From contig CAIXRA010000014.1 of assembly GCA_903921725.1 (NCBI GenBank), positions 1 through 56,657 of the forward strand: a stretch of DNA of 56,657 nt. The letters run 5' to 3'. Positions 1 to 7,501 of the stretch are shown one piece after another. This DNA comes from an uncultured Lentisphaerota bacterium. Its GTDB lineage: Bacteria > Verrucomicrobiota > Lentisphaeria > Oligosphaerales > CAITYL01. The translations under genes were made by a program, and so were the position numbers. Below the pieces are notes generated by a model that saw nothing but the letters and a program-made list of their open reading frames with translations, did not search any database and was not told the DNA's origin. Numbering within the stretch: position 1 is the stretch's first letter; each line of letters starts with the position of its first letter.

Positions 1-120
1 GAGGGCTGCCATCCTTTTGGGCCGCTTTTTCCAATGTTCAGTCGTTACATGTCCCGATATGCGCCTCCTTCACATCGAAAAAATCGACTCAAAATGATTG
101 GCGGCAGACGGTATTTTTAA

Positions 121-138
121 TTCACGGATAAGCACTAA
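121..138. repeat. 18-bp element shared, inverted, with 29534-29551
   Basis: The 18 bases here occur as an exact reverse complement at 29534-29551. This copy lies just left of the degenerate acyl-carrier remnant. The other copy overlaps the stop codon of a truncated receiver domain. Both therefore sit at edges of broken genes. The sequence resembles the short 'ATCCGTG' intergenic repeats common in this kind of genome, so it is probably a dispersed repeat and not a functional site. Confidence 0.5.
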
Positions 139-149
139 ATCCGGCCGTC

Positions 150-293
150 TATGTCCGCCTCAAGGAGATCGGTGCCTGGGTCGGGCAGGAGTTCGGCGGC
201 GCGTCAAGCGACCTCTCGAACGGGTCACGGTCGGCGACGTCATGCTCGCCGCCTGCGCCGTGGCGGACACCACCCCGCACCCCGCCGCAGAAT
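150..293 (+). pseudogene. Frameshifted remnant of acyl-carrier domain (3' end of a PlsC-ACP-like gene)
   Basis: Two frames together match the C-terminus of the acyltransferase-ACP fusion at 37853-38929. The frame from 150 gives GAWVGQEFGGASSDLSN, against GVWVEAEFGVTPGDLSN in the intact gene. After a frame change near 217-222 the other frame gives VTVGDVMLAACAV, which also occurs in the intact copy. DNA identity to about 38795-38910 is obvious by eye. The phosphopantetheine-bearing serine region and everything upstream are missing, so this is a 3'-end scar of a paralogous gene. The stop at 293-295 is fortuitous. I am confident of the homology and uncertain how the fragment arose. Confidence 0.75.
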
Positions 294-299
294 AAGGTG

Positions 300-495
300 G
301 ATTCTCGCGCCAAGACGCCAAGGGAAGGCCGACCGCAGCCTATTCCCGCGGCTTCATCGCCTGGCTTGGAGGGTCGACCCGATACTGCGGCGCAGCCGCT
401 TTGACACCGCTTTGCCAGGCGGCGGAGCCATGCGCCTTTGGCGTTTCACCGGCCGCCTCTCCGGCGGATGACAAAGCGGCACCAGGTCGCCGGTT
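300..495. other. Non-coding spacer with short repeats
   Basis: No gene is supported here. The segment begins with a 'CTCGCGCCAAGACGCCAAG' type repeat, a dispersed family also seen on the other strand near 13995. It then holds GC-rich palindromic pieces, including ccgcttt...aaagcgg arms around 398-478 that could fold downstream of the convergent cystatin-like gene. No T-run follows, so I do not call a terminator. Confidence 0.35.
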
Positions 496-876
496 CTACA
501 GCCAATTCCAGGCGGTCAACCGGTACGGCGTTTCCTTGTTCCATGCCTGCCACCAAACAGTTACAGCAGCCGTTTTTTCCTTGCCGTCCAACTTCACCTT
601 CAGCTTGAGATGGTAGTTCATCCCCGCAACCACCTGCTCTTCCGCGCTGACAATGGAAACCAGACTCAATTTCGCCGCCGGCATCTCCTTGTTTTTCCGG
701 AGCACCGCCTCTTCTTCCTGGATGGCGAATTTTGCAGCCGCAACCACCTCCGGCTTGTTCACCGCCGCCGGAGAGTTGCCTCCGACGATCTTCTCCCCGG
801 CAAGACCGATGCCGCCAAACCAGGCGGCGCCAAAGACAACACACAGGATGCCGGCTGAAATCAGTTTCCTCTTCAC
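496..876 (-). CDS. Secreted cystatin-like cysteine protease inhibitor
   Basis: A 126-residue protein with a Sec signal peptide (residues 1-26, likely cleaved after GLA). The mature part of about 100 residues has cystatin hallmarks in order. These are a Gly-Gly pair near the mature N-terminus (32-33), a helix segment AAKFAIQEEE (47-56) like the LARFAV pattern of phytocystatins, the central loop QVVAG (81-85) matching QxVxG, and a second-hairpin tryptophan (QAW, 110-112) where cystatins usually have PW. In known cystatins these three elements form the wedge that blocks papain-family proteases. The GTG start at 876 is chosen because AAAGGA lies 7-8 nt upstream. It probably acts outside the cytoplasmic membrane against host, competitor or own C1 proteases. 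The family assignment is strong on motifs; the inhibitory activity is inferred. Confidence 0.8.
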   Translation of the reverse strand: MKRKLISAGILCVVFGAAWFGGIGLAGEKIVGGNSPAAVNKPEVVAAAKFAIQEEEAVLRKNKEMPAAKLSLVSIVSAEEQVVAGMNYHLKLKVKLDGKEKTAAVTVWWQAWNKETPYRLTAWNWL

Positions 877-958
877 GTGTTTTCCTTTCTTTGTTTGGTC
901 GAACGTTGAATTCAGTGGCGCGGTATTCCGCGTACGCTGGAATTTTGTGTTGGGGCTC

Positions 959-1330
959 CTATCTCATTGCGCGTGACAGAGCCGTGATTACGAGAAATGA
1001 CGGGATTGTGAGTAAGGGGATAAGTGCTGTGACTGCGGCAAGGCCGCGGACTCCCCGTCGGAATACACCCACAATGCCAGCGATGAAGCAGAAGCCACAT
1101 AGCCCCGAGGAGGCAGCGACAACCCAGAAGATGGCAACCCTCAAAAACTCGGGTTTCGCCCGCGTTGCGGGCAAGGCTGCAAACATTCCACCGACGAAGC
1201 AAGCGACGGCAACGAAGGCCAGGTTGCGGAGAAGTCCGAAAGTCCTGTGTTTGGCTGTCAAGCCAGCAGCGATACCCCCAAGGCATGCAATGATCGCTCC
1301 CGAGAGCATGATGATGTCGTAAAGCTTCAT
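959..1330 (-). CDS. Small four-helix membrane protein, function unknown
   Basis: A 123-residue hydrophobic protein with four predicted membrane segments at about residues 6-26, 31-53, 62-90 and 97-118. Short charged loops between them include arginines at 91-95. I recognise no family and no catalytic motif. It lies 82 bp upstream of the cystatin-like gene on the same strand, so the two could be co-transcribed. The ATG start is preceded by an A-rich stretch, not a clear Shine-Dalgarno. Codon use matches its neighbours and the reading frame is clean, which favours a real gene. No function can be given. Confidence 0.6.
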   Translation of the reverse strand: MKLYDIIMLSGAIIACLGGIAAGLTAKHRTFGLLRNLAFVAVACFVGGMFAALPATRAKPEFLRVAIFWVVAASSGLCGFCFIAGIVGVFRRGVRGLAAVTALIPLLTIPSFLVITALSRAMR

Positions 1331-1553
1331 ATTCTTTTTCTATGCCCCAATAATTATTACCCGGAAGGAGGTGGTTTTGGCTTTTCGTGGGATTTTACGT
1401 GCCTGACGGGCCCATTTTCGTTTCACATATCATGGGACGGCGCGGCGGGAGGAGGATGCCGACCGCCGCACCGCTTGAACTTAAAATACATCGCATGCCG
1501 GCCGGTACAAGCCATTTTCATAATGGAGCGGGAATCCCGTGCGTGCCCTTTAG

Positions 1554-1738
1554 ACGGGAGCGTGGGCGGCCCGCCCGCGTTCGGCGGACATCTTGTCCGA
1601 CGCACAAGAAAATTCCGGGCGGGACGCCCGGTCAAAGCGGCCAGGATGGCCATGCTCCCGTCTTCAATCGTTCCGCCTTCAGGCGGCCGCTGGGCGGGAC
1701 GCCCGGCGGAAGCGGGCAGGATGCCCACGCTCCCGTCC
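1554..1738. repeat. Inverted/direct repeat cluster of the 'GRPAxxAGxDAHAPV' type
   Basis: A GC-rich block built from copies of a unit around GGGCGGGACGCCCGG and GCCCACGCTCCCGTC, at about 1614-1666 and 1689-1738. An opposite-orientation copy (GACGGGAGCGTGGGC) starts at 1554. In translation it gives the arginine/proline-rich pseudo-peptides often mis-annotated as proteins in PVC genomes. Long ORFs cross it in several frames, which is a product of GC content. The rest of 1331-1553 shows no gene. Confidence 0.6.
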
Positions 1739-1749
1739 CGTATTACTGG

Positions 1750-1883
1750 CGCGGCGGCATAGGTGAATTTGTCGCCGTCGTGGTCCACGGTCAGCGCCTG
1801 GCCTTCGCGGAGGTCGCCGCAATGAGCATGCGCGAAACGGGTGTCTCCAGCAGGCGCGTGATGGCGTGTTTCAGCGGACGACG
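1750..1883 (-). pseudogene. clpB: Frameshifted C-terminal remnant of ClpB
   Basis: On the minus strand, one frame from 1883 reads RRPLKHAITRLLETPVSRML. That corresponds to the conserved 'ARPLKRAIQRxLExPLxxxIL' segment near the end of the ClpB disaggregase. After a frame change near 1820 the adjacent frame reads GDLREGQALTVDHDGDKFTY, matching the 'GxLKDGDTVxVDxxDGKLxF' tail. Only about 45 residues survive, and the AAA+ domains are absent from the window. The fragment sits directly downstream of the sulfatase stop and is abutted by the repeat cluster. This is a scar, not an expressed gene. Confidence 0.7.
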
Positions 1884-1942
1884 CGCCCGTCTTCACCATC
1901 CGCTGTTTTGTCCGGCAGGCGCGGGGATGCGCCGGAAACCGG

Positions 1943-3454
1943 TCAATCGGGGTTCTGGTTCACCTTCTTGCCGCCGGGCTCACTGTCGGAATCTTTCAGC
2001 TCGGCGCGCTGGCGGGCCAGCTCGGCCTTGAGCTGTTCCATCACTTTCGCATAGGCCGGGTCGGCGGCGACGCTCTTCATCTCGTCCGGGTCCTTCTTCA
2101 GGTCGAACAGCTCGTACTGCGACGTGCGCGGATAGAAAATCAGCTTGTGCGCGGCGGTGCGGACGCCGTAGTGCGGCTCGACATGGTGCTCGGCGGGGTC
2201 GTAATAGCGGTAGTAGACGCTGGTACGCCAGTCCGCGGGATCCGGCCTGCCCTTGAGCTGGGCGAGGAAGGAGCGCCCCTGCATCTCCGCCGGCGCCTTG
2301 ATGCCGGCCAGGTCGAGGAACGTCGGCCCGAAGTCGGCGTTGATGACCATGCTCTTGCTGACGCTCTTCGCGGGGATTGCGCCGGGCAGGCAGGCGACGA
2401 ACGGCATGTGTAGCGCCTCCTCGTACATCCAGCGCTTGTCGAACCAGCTGTGCTCGCCGAGGAAGAATCCCTGGTCGGAGGTGTAGACGACGAGAGTGTT
2501 GTTCGCCAAGCCGTTCTTTTCAAGGTAATCCAGGATGCCACCGACGGAATCGTCCACCGACTTCACGCAGCGCAGGTAGTCCTTGATGTAGTGCTGGTAG
2601 CGCCAGCGGACCTCCTCCTGCTTCGAGGCGAATTTGGGCAGCCCCTCCTTCTTCATCAGGAAATCGTTCGCCGTGAGGTCGGTCATGCGCATCTTGGCGT
2701 CCTTGGCGTAGAGGCGGCCGGCATAGTCGTCGAACAGGGTCGGCGGCTCGGGGATGTCGCGGTCGTCGAACAGTGTCTTGTATTTCGGCGCGGGCTGCCA
2801 GTTGCGGTGCGGCGCCTTGTGGTGGACCATGAGGAAGAACGGCTGGTCCTTCGGGCGCTTGTCCAGGAAATCGACGGCCAGGTCGGTGATGACCTCCGTG
2901 GCGTAGCCGGTGATCTTCTGACGCACTGCGATCTTGGCGGCGGGCTTGGAGCCGTCTTCGGCGCCCTTCGCCAGGCCGGCGGGGCGGTTGAGGAAGACGG
3001 GGTTGTAGTACTCGCCCTGCCCGACGAGAATCTTCCAGTCGTCGAACCCGGTCGGCGCGTTGTCCAGGTGCCACTTCCCGACGATGCCGGTGTGGTACCC
3101 GCCGGCCTGGAGAACCTTCGGCAGGGTCGTCTGCCGGCCGTCGAACGCCTGCCACATGGTCACGCCGTTGAGGTGGCTGTACTTGCCGGAGAGGATGACG
3201 GCGCGGCTCGGCGCGCATATCGCATTGGTGCAGAAACAGTTGTCAAGCCGGACACCGCGGTTGGCGATGCGGTCGATGTTCGGCGTCTGCATGATCTTGC
3301 TGCCATAGGCGGAGATGGCCTGGCTGGCGTGGTCGTCCGCCATGATGAAGATGATGTTCGGGCGCTGCGCCGCGGCGGAGGCGCTGCCGGCGGCGATGCA
3401 CGACGCGGCGGCCAGCGACGATGCGGCGGCCAGGAGGCGGTTCGACGGTTTCAT
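1943..3454 (-). CDS. Secreted family S1 sulfatase (arylsulfatase / GlcNAc-6-sulfatase-like)
   Basis: A 503-residue protein with a signal peptide (1-28) followed by a type I sulfatase fold. Metal ligands lie in RPNIIFIMADD (D40, D41). The formylglycine site is C80 in ICAPSRAVILSG, matching C-x-P-S-R, so C80 would be oxidised by a formylglycine-generating enzyme. A distal DQGFFLGEH motif and the KDPDEMKSVAADP tail are typical of polysaccharide sulfatases. It hydrolyses sulfate esters from glycans outside the cytoplasm; the exact substrate (mucin, heparan or algal) cannot be read from the sequence. It follows the DUF6288-type gene by 34 bp on the same strand, suggesting one transcript. No sulfatase-activating enzyme is encoded in the window. 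Confidence 0.93.
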   Translation of the reverse strand: MKPSNRLLAAASSLAAASCIAAGSASAAAQRPNIIFIMADDHASQAISAYGSKIMQTPNIDRIANRGVRLDNCFCTNAICAPSRAVILSGKYSHLNGVTMWQAFDGRQTTLPKVLQAGGYHTGIVGKWHLDNAPTGFDDWKILVGQGEYYNPVFLNRPAGLAKGAEDGSKPAAKIAVRQKITGYATEVITDLAVDFLDKRPKDQPFFLMVHHKAPHRNWQPAPKYKTLFDDRDIPEPPTLFDDYAGRLYAKDAKMRMTDLTANDFLMKKEGLPKFASKQEEVRWRYQHYIKDYLRCVKSVDDSVGGILDYLEKNGLANNTLVVYTSDQGFFLGEHSWFDKRWMYEEALHMPFVACLPGAIPAKSVSKSMVINADFGPTFLDLAGIKAPAEMQGRSFLAQLKGRPDPADWRTSVYYRYYDPAEHHVEPHYGVRTAAHKLIFYPRTSQYELFDLKKDPDEMKSVAADPAYAKVMEQLKAELARQRAELKDSDSEPGGKKVNQNPD

Positions 3455-3488
3455 GTGGTTTCAGCTTCCGTTCTGGTGGTGAATGGAT

Positions 3489-6400
3489 TCACTTCCGGTT
3501 CGGGTTGCAATATAGATGTGCTTCCTTGACCTTCACGCGGCCGGCGTTGATGACGAAGCGGAATTTGGAGGCGCTGACGGAGTCGAACGTGCGGCAGTCG
3601 GAAAGGCCGTTGTTGTTCCAGTTCAGCGGCACCCATTTGCCGCCGGTGAACGCCTCCAGCGAGAAGGTGCCGCCGCCGTCCGCGAGCAGGAAGGCGCCGT
3701 TAACCGCGCGGGCACCGCCGAGACTGAACTCCAGCACGACCGGCTGCTCCGGCCCCGGCTGGCGGAATTCGCAGGCGGTCTCCGGATTGTCGTCGGAAAG
3801 CGCCTTGAGGTCGCCGGGGGTTCCGGCCACGGTGACGGTGATCTTCCCGCCGACATCGATACTGGCGCGCTTCAGCACCTTGAACTGGCGGCAGACAGCC
3901 TCCCATATTGTGTACGGGATGTACTCGAACTGGCACTCGTCGCCGTCGTCAAGCCAAAGTTCGCCGCGGTGGTAGGTGCGCCCGTTCCATTCCGCATCGA
4001 AGAAGTCGGGGTTCATGCAGCCGATCTCGCGGCGGCCGACGCGGAACAGGAGTTCGTTGCCCTTCGGCGGGCGTATGATCTGGCCGCGGACGGGGATGGC
4101 GCGGGCGCTGAGCACGCACCAGCGGCCGTCGCCCATCGAGTCCGGCTTTTTACCATAGAAGAGCGCGGGAGCCGTGTATTTCAGCGCCATGTCGCCGATG
4201 CGGTAGTCAAAGCGGACGGGGAGCGTGAAGAGCGCGTCTTTGGCGAGGTCGACCTTCTCTTCCTTGCGGGCGGTCATGCCGCCCCAGTCGGTGCCGCGCG
4301 CCGTGCTGTCGAACTCGAAGCGGATCTTTTTGCCCAGCTTGTTCTCGGGGTCGAGGACCTCGGCGCTGCCCGACACCGGCAGCGGCTGGTTCTTCGCATA
4401 GCCGGCGGCGTCCTCGCCATAGCCGCGGTAGAGGTAGCCGCGGAACGGCCAGGCGGAGGTGAACGTGATCTTGCAGCCGGTGCCCGTGTCGCTGCCCTCG
4501 ACGTACAGGCGCTGCTCCGTGCCCAGGATCAGCTCGACGGCGGCGGACTTGAGGTCATCGGACAGCGTACGGTCGGCCATGAGCAGCTTGCAGATGGCGG
4601 GGCCCTCCGCCTTCACGAGGGTGAATAGCTTGGCGTGGAGCCCGGCGTCCGGCTTGAGCTGGTCCAGTGCGGCGAGCGCCGAGCGCAGGCGTCCCGGGCA
4701 ATGGGTGCCGAGGACGCTTTCGGCGACGGCCCAGTTCCGCTGGTAGTAGCGCCAGGCGCTGTACTGCCACTGGATGCAGGCGATTTCGGGGATGAGCCGC
4801 TGCGCGCGGTACTGCGGCGCGCCGGTGATGGCCATGTTGCGCTTTTCTGCGTTGAGCGCAAGCACCCAGCCGGCGGTGCGCCACCAGAGCCCCATGCACT
4901 CCTCGCCGCCCTGGTACTCCATCGGGCACGCCTGCTGGACGAAGCCGTCCGTGGCCGTGCGCGAAATATTGAACTTCCAGAGGAAGGCGCGCATGTGCCG
5001 GTGGAAGGCTTCGGTGTCGGTGTCGGCCAGGCAAAGTCCGGTCCAGAAAAGCCCGAGCGTCGCCGTGGCGTGGTTGCCGTCGCCGGCGCCGAGGTTATTC
5101 ACGTACATGCGGGTCGCGCCGTCCACGAAGCTCTTGCGGCCGCCGTAGATCAGGGAGCCGACCAGGGCGCCGCCGGTGAGCGCGGGGGAGTTGGAGGGGA
5201 CCTCGATGTCGCGCCGGCTGCCGAGGAAGGTGCGTCCGTAGGGGATGAACCCCTCGGCGCCGATCCGGTCGATATAGTCGAACACATTGGACAGAAGGAT
5301 CTTGTCAACTCCGGCCGGTGTCTTGTCAGCGACCGCCAGGGCGGCCGCGCTGTAGGAGAGTCCGAGGAGGAGTGCGCCGTCGGCATAACCGGGAAGACGC
5401 GTTCCATGGCCCGCCGAATAGTCGAACAGGATTGATTCCTGGCAGATGCGGGCGGCGTTCTTCAGCGCCGGAACGATCCCCGCATCCTTCGTTCGCAGAT
5501 AGTATTCCGACAGGAACAACAGCGGCATGGCGCGGTTGACGGCCCAATGGTCGTACACGCTCTTGTAGCCGACCCAGTAGGCCGCCTTGCGGATGGCCGG
5601 GTCGTACTTCGGGTCGCCCGTCGAGAGCAGCGCCAGCCCGCAGACGGTGACGTCGAACATGTTGGTCGTATAGGCGGCCCAGCGCTTCCAGGAACCGTCC
5701 TCCTGTTGGCTCGCGGCGATGAACGCGGCGTAGTAGTCGGCCATGTACTGCGACTTTTTGCAGTTGGCTGGAAACGTATCTGAGAAACGCCCCAGCGGCA
5801 CCAGGTTCACCGAAACATCCCGCAGGTACGGCTTCATGTGGTCGGGAAGCGCGTATTCCGCCTTCTTCGCCGACACCGAGGGGACCACGCTCCCGCCGCC
5901 CACCAGCAGCGCCGTCGCCTTGAATCGCGTGCAGCCGGCGGGAATGGCGTAGGACACCTCCGAAACGGCGTGGACGCCCAGGCAGTCCGCAACAGCCTTG
6001 CCGTTGAGTGTGACCGGTTTTCCGTTTAGGTCGGCCCCTTTGTGGATCTGCCCCCAGCCCGTGCGCGCCGACAGCCAGTCCGTCAACGCCAGCCGCCGTT
6101 CTCCGGCGCTTCCGCTGAGACGCGGCGAGCACCAGGCGAAGGCGTCGCTGCCGTTGCCGTCGCCGGCATCGCCCACCCGCAGGACGAGCTTCCCGAAACC
6201 CGAAACATCCACGTCCACATCGGCGGTCCGTGTGCCGCCGGCCAGCCGCGGGCCGGTGTAGAGCAGCTTCTCGGCGGGCGGACAAGGCGGCAGCTCCGTC
6301 CATCCCGCGTCGGTGCGCAGGAGGTCGCGGCGCAGCACCCGGAACGTCATCAGCCCGTCCGGCCGCCCCTCGCTCTCCTCTACCTTGTCGCCAAGGAAGA

Positions 6401-7346
6401 TCTGGAGGCTGCGCGCCTCCTTGGCCTTGAACTTCCAGTCGGGGCGGTATTCCTGGGCGGAGGCCAGCGGCTGGCCGTTGACGGCTACGACCAGGTCCCC
6501 GGGCAGCAGTTTTCCCTCAGCGGGGCTGCCTTTCCAGACATCCAGCACCTCGAAGCCGTTCACCACCAGGTTGCCGCTCGCGTCCAGCAATTCCTTGGGG
6601 AAGCATTTCCGGAAGCCGGGCCTTTCCGCCCATTCCCGGTCGTGCTGGAGCCCGCGCACCCCGACCGGCCCGATGGAAATCCAGTACTTGGCGGCGTCCG
6701 ACGCGCTGTTGTCCGGACGGTAGCTCCCATAGGGCGGCGGATGGATGCGGAACCACTGGTCTTTGTCCACCTCCGCAAACGCCGGAATCGGCGGCAGGGG
6801 CGGCATCGGTCCCGTCGCAGGCGGGAGGCGGGAGGCTGCGGCGGTCACAGGGACGGCCGTGGAAATTTCGCCGGATGACTGCGGCGCGGGTGCGGTTTCG
6901 GGTTCAGCTTCAGGCGCGGCGGCGGCACTGCTCGCGGCCTTGGCCGTCAGTGCCGCGTCGGATTGGACAACCGAATCAACTGCCGGCGAAGATGTTGCGA
7001 TGCCATGCGCCGCCGGGGCGGACGCCGTTCCGGAGACCGGAGCCGGAGACGCGGGCGGAACGGCCGGAGCCGCAACCTGACGGGACGGCGGATGCATCAG
7101 CATCCACGCCGCGCCGCCACCGGCCCCGGCCAGCACGAGCAGGATCAGAATAAGAAGACCGGAACCGCCGCCGCCCTTCCGGCGCGGTCCCGCATACGGA
7201 GACGGATTGCACCCGGCGGCCTGGCGTTGCACAGTGGCAGGCAGAAAAAACGCCTCGTCGCAGACGCCGCAGCGGATCTTTTTCCCCGCCAGTTCGTCGC
7301 CAAGTTCGTACGAGGTCCCGCATTTCGGACAGTTGAACCGGATCAT
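3489..7346 (-). CDS. Giant membrane-anchored DUF6288-type protein (zinc ribbon, TM, PDZ, NPCBM, toroid, discoidin-like)
   Basis: A 1285-residue protein. The N-terminal MJ0042-like zinc finger has C6, C9, C26 and C29. A Gly-rich hinge and one membrane helix follow (about 62-85), then an Ala/Pro-rich linker to 190, a PDZ-like domain (about 252-340, GSPAEGKLLPGDLVVAVNG) and an NPCBM-like carbohydrate-binding domain (about 360-485). A long alpha-helical region with repeated hydrophobic helices resembles an alpha/alpha toroid (about 510-900). A discoidin-like C-terminus completes it (about 1185-1280). This order matches proteins annotated with DUF6288 in PVC bacteria. The ATG at 7346 is chosen over one 10 codons upstream because AGGGGGG lies 6 nt before it and the zinc finger starts there. 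A surface glycan-binding or -processing role is inferred. Confidence 0.82.
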   Translation of the reverse strand: MIRFNCPKCGTSYELGDELAGKKIRCGVCDEAFFLPATVQRQAAGCNPSPYAGPRRKGGGGSGLLILILLVLAGAGGGAAWMLMHPPSRQVAAPAVPPASPAPVSGTASAPAAHGIATSSPAVDSVVQSDAALTAKAASSAAAAPEAEPETAPAPQSSGEISTAVPVTAAASRLPPATGPMPPLPPIPAFAEVDKDQWFRIHPPPYGSYRPDNSASDAAKYWISIGPVGVRGLQHDREWAERPGFRKCFPKELLDASGNLVVNGFEVLDVWKGSPAEGKLLPGDLVVAVNGQPLASAQEYRPDWKFKAKEARSLQIFLGDKVEESEGRPDGLMTFRVLRRDLLRTDAGWTELPPCPPAEKLLYTGPRLAGGTRTADVDVDVSGFGKLVLRVGDAGDGNGSDAFAWCSPRLSGSAGERRLALTDWLSARTGWGQIHKGADLNGKPVTLNGKAVADCLGVHAVSEVSYAIPAGCTRFKATALLVGGGSVVPSVSAKKAEYALPDHMKPYLRDVSVNLVPLGRFSDTFPANCKKSQYMADYYAAFIAASQQEDGSWKRWAAYTTNMFDVTVCGLALLSTGDPKYDPAIRKAAYWVGYKSVYDHWAVNRAMPLLFLSEYYLRTKDAGIVPALKNAARICQESILFDYSAGHGTRLPGYADGALLLGLSYSAAALAVADKTPAGVDKILLSNVFDYIDRIGAEGFIPYGRTFLGSRRDIEVPSNSPALTGGALVGSLIYGGRKSFVDGATRMYVNNLGAGDGNHATATLGLFWTGLCLADTDTEAFHRHMRAFLWKFNISRTATDGFVQQACPMEYQGGEECMGLWWRTAGWVLALNAEKRNMAITGAPQYRAQRLIPEIACIQWQYSAWRYYQRNWAVAESVLGTHCPGRLRSALAALDQLKPDAGLHAKLFTLVKAEGPAICKLLMADRTLSDDLKSAAVELILGTEQRLYVEGSDTGTGCKITFTSAWPFRGYLYRGYGEDAAGYAKNQPLPVSGSAEVLDPENKLGKKIRFEFDSTARGTDWGGMTARKEEKVDLAKDALFTLPVRFDYRIGDMALKYTAPALFYGKKPDSMGDGRWCVLSARAIPVRGQIIRPPKGNELLFRVGRREIGCMNPDFFDAEWNGRTYHRGELWLDDGDECQFEYIPYTIWEAVCRQFKVLKRASIDVGGKITVTVAGTPGDLKALSDDNPETACEFRQPGPEQPVVLEFSLGGARAVNGAFLLADGGGTFSLEAFTGGKWVPLNWNNNGLSDCRTFDSVSASKFRFVINAGRVKVKEAHLYCNPNRK

Positions 7347-7397
7347 GACGCCCCCCTGAACCGTCTCCGGCCGCACGGACGGCCGGCAAGGACGGCG

Positions 7398-7425
7398 ATT
7401 TTATGAAAAATGTGACACCGGGCAA
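7398..7425 (-). promoter_or_regulatory. Putative sigma70-type promoter for the DUF6288/sulfatase unit
   Basis: On the minus strand TTGCCC (7425-7420) and TAAAAT (7403-7398) are separated by 16 bp. They lie about 50 bp upstream of the start at 7346, in an AT-rich dip of the divergent intergenic region. The hexamers match consensus 4/6 and 5/6. This is a pattern match only. Confidence 0.45.
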
Positions 7426-7501
7426 CGGAAAAAGTTCCACATTTCCCATAATTTGAACTACAGTAAGAGTAGAGAAGGGGGCAACAACGGAGGGCCACCC
7501 C

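Noticed and set aside
1..97. Possible gene start on the minus strand (GGAGG at about 65-69)
   Set aside because: The first ATG downstream of the Shine-Dalgarno-like sequence is followed at once by a stop, and no other frame opens.
1423..1899. 158-codon open frame on the minus strand as a protein gene
   Set aside because: It is a ClpB tail fragment running into a dispersed repeat cluster, so it is explained as debris.
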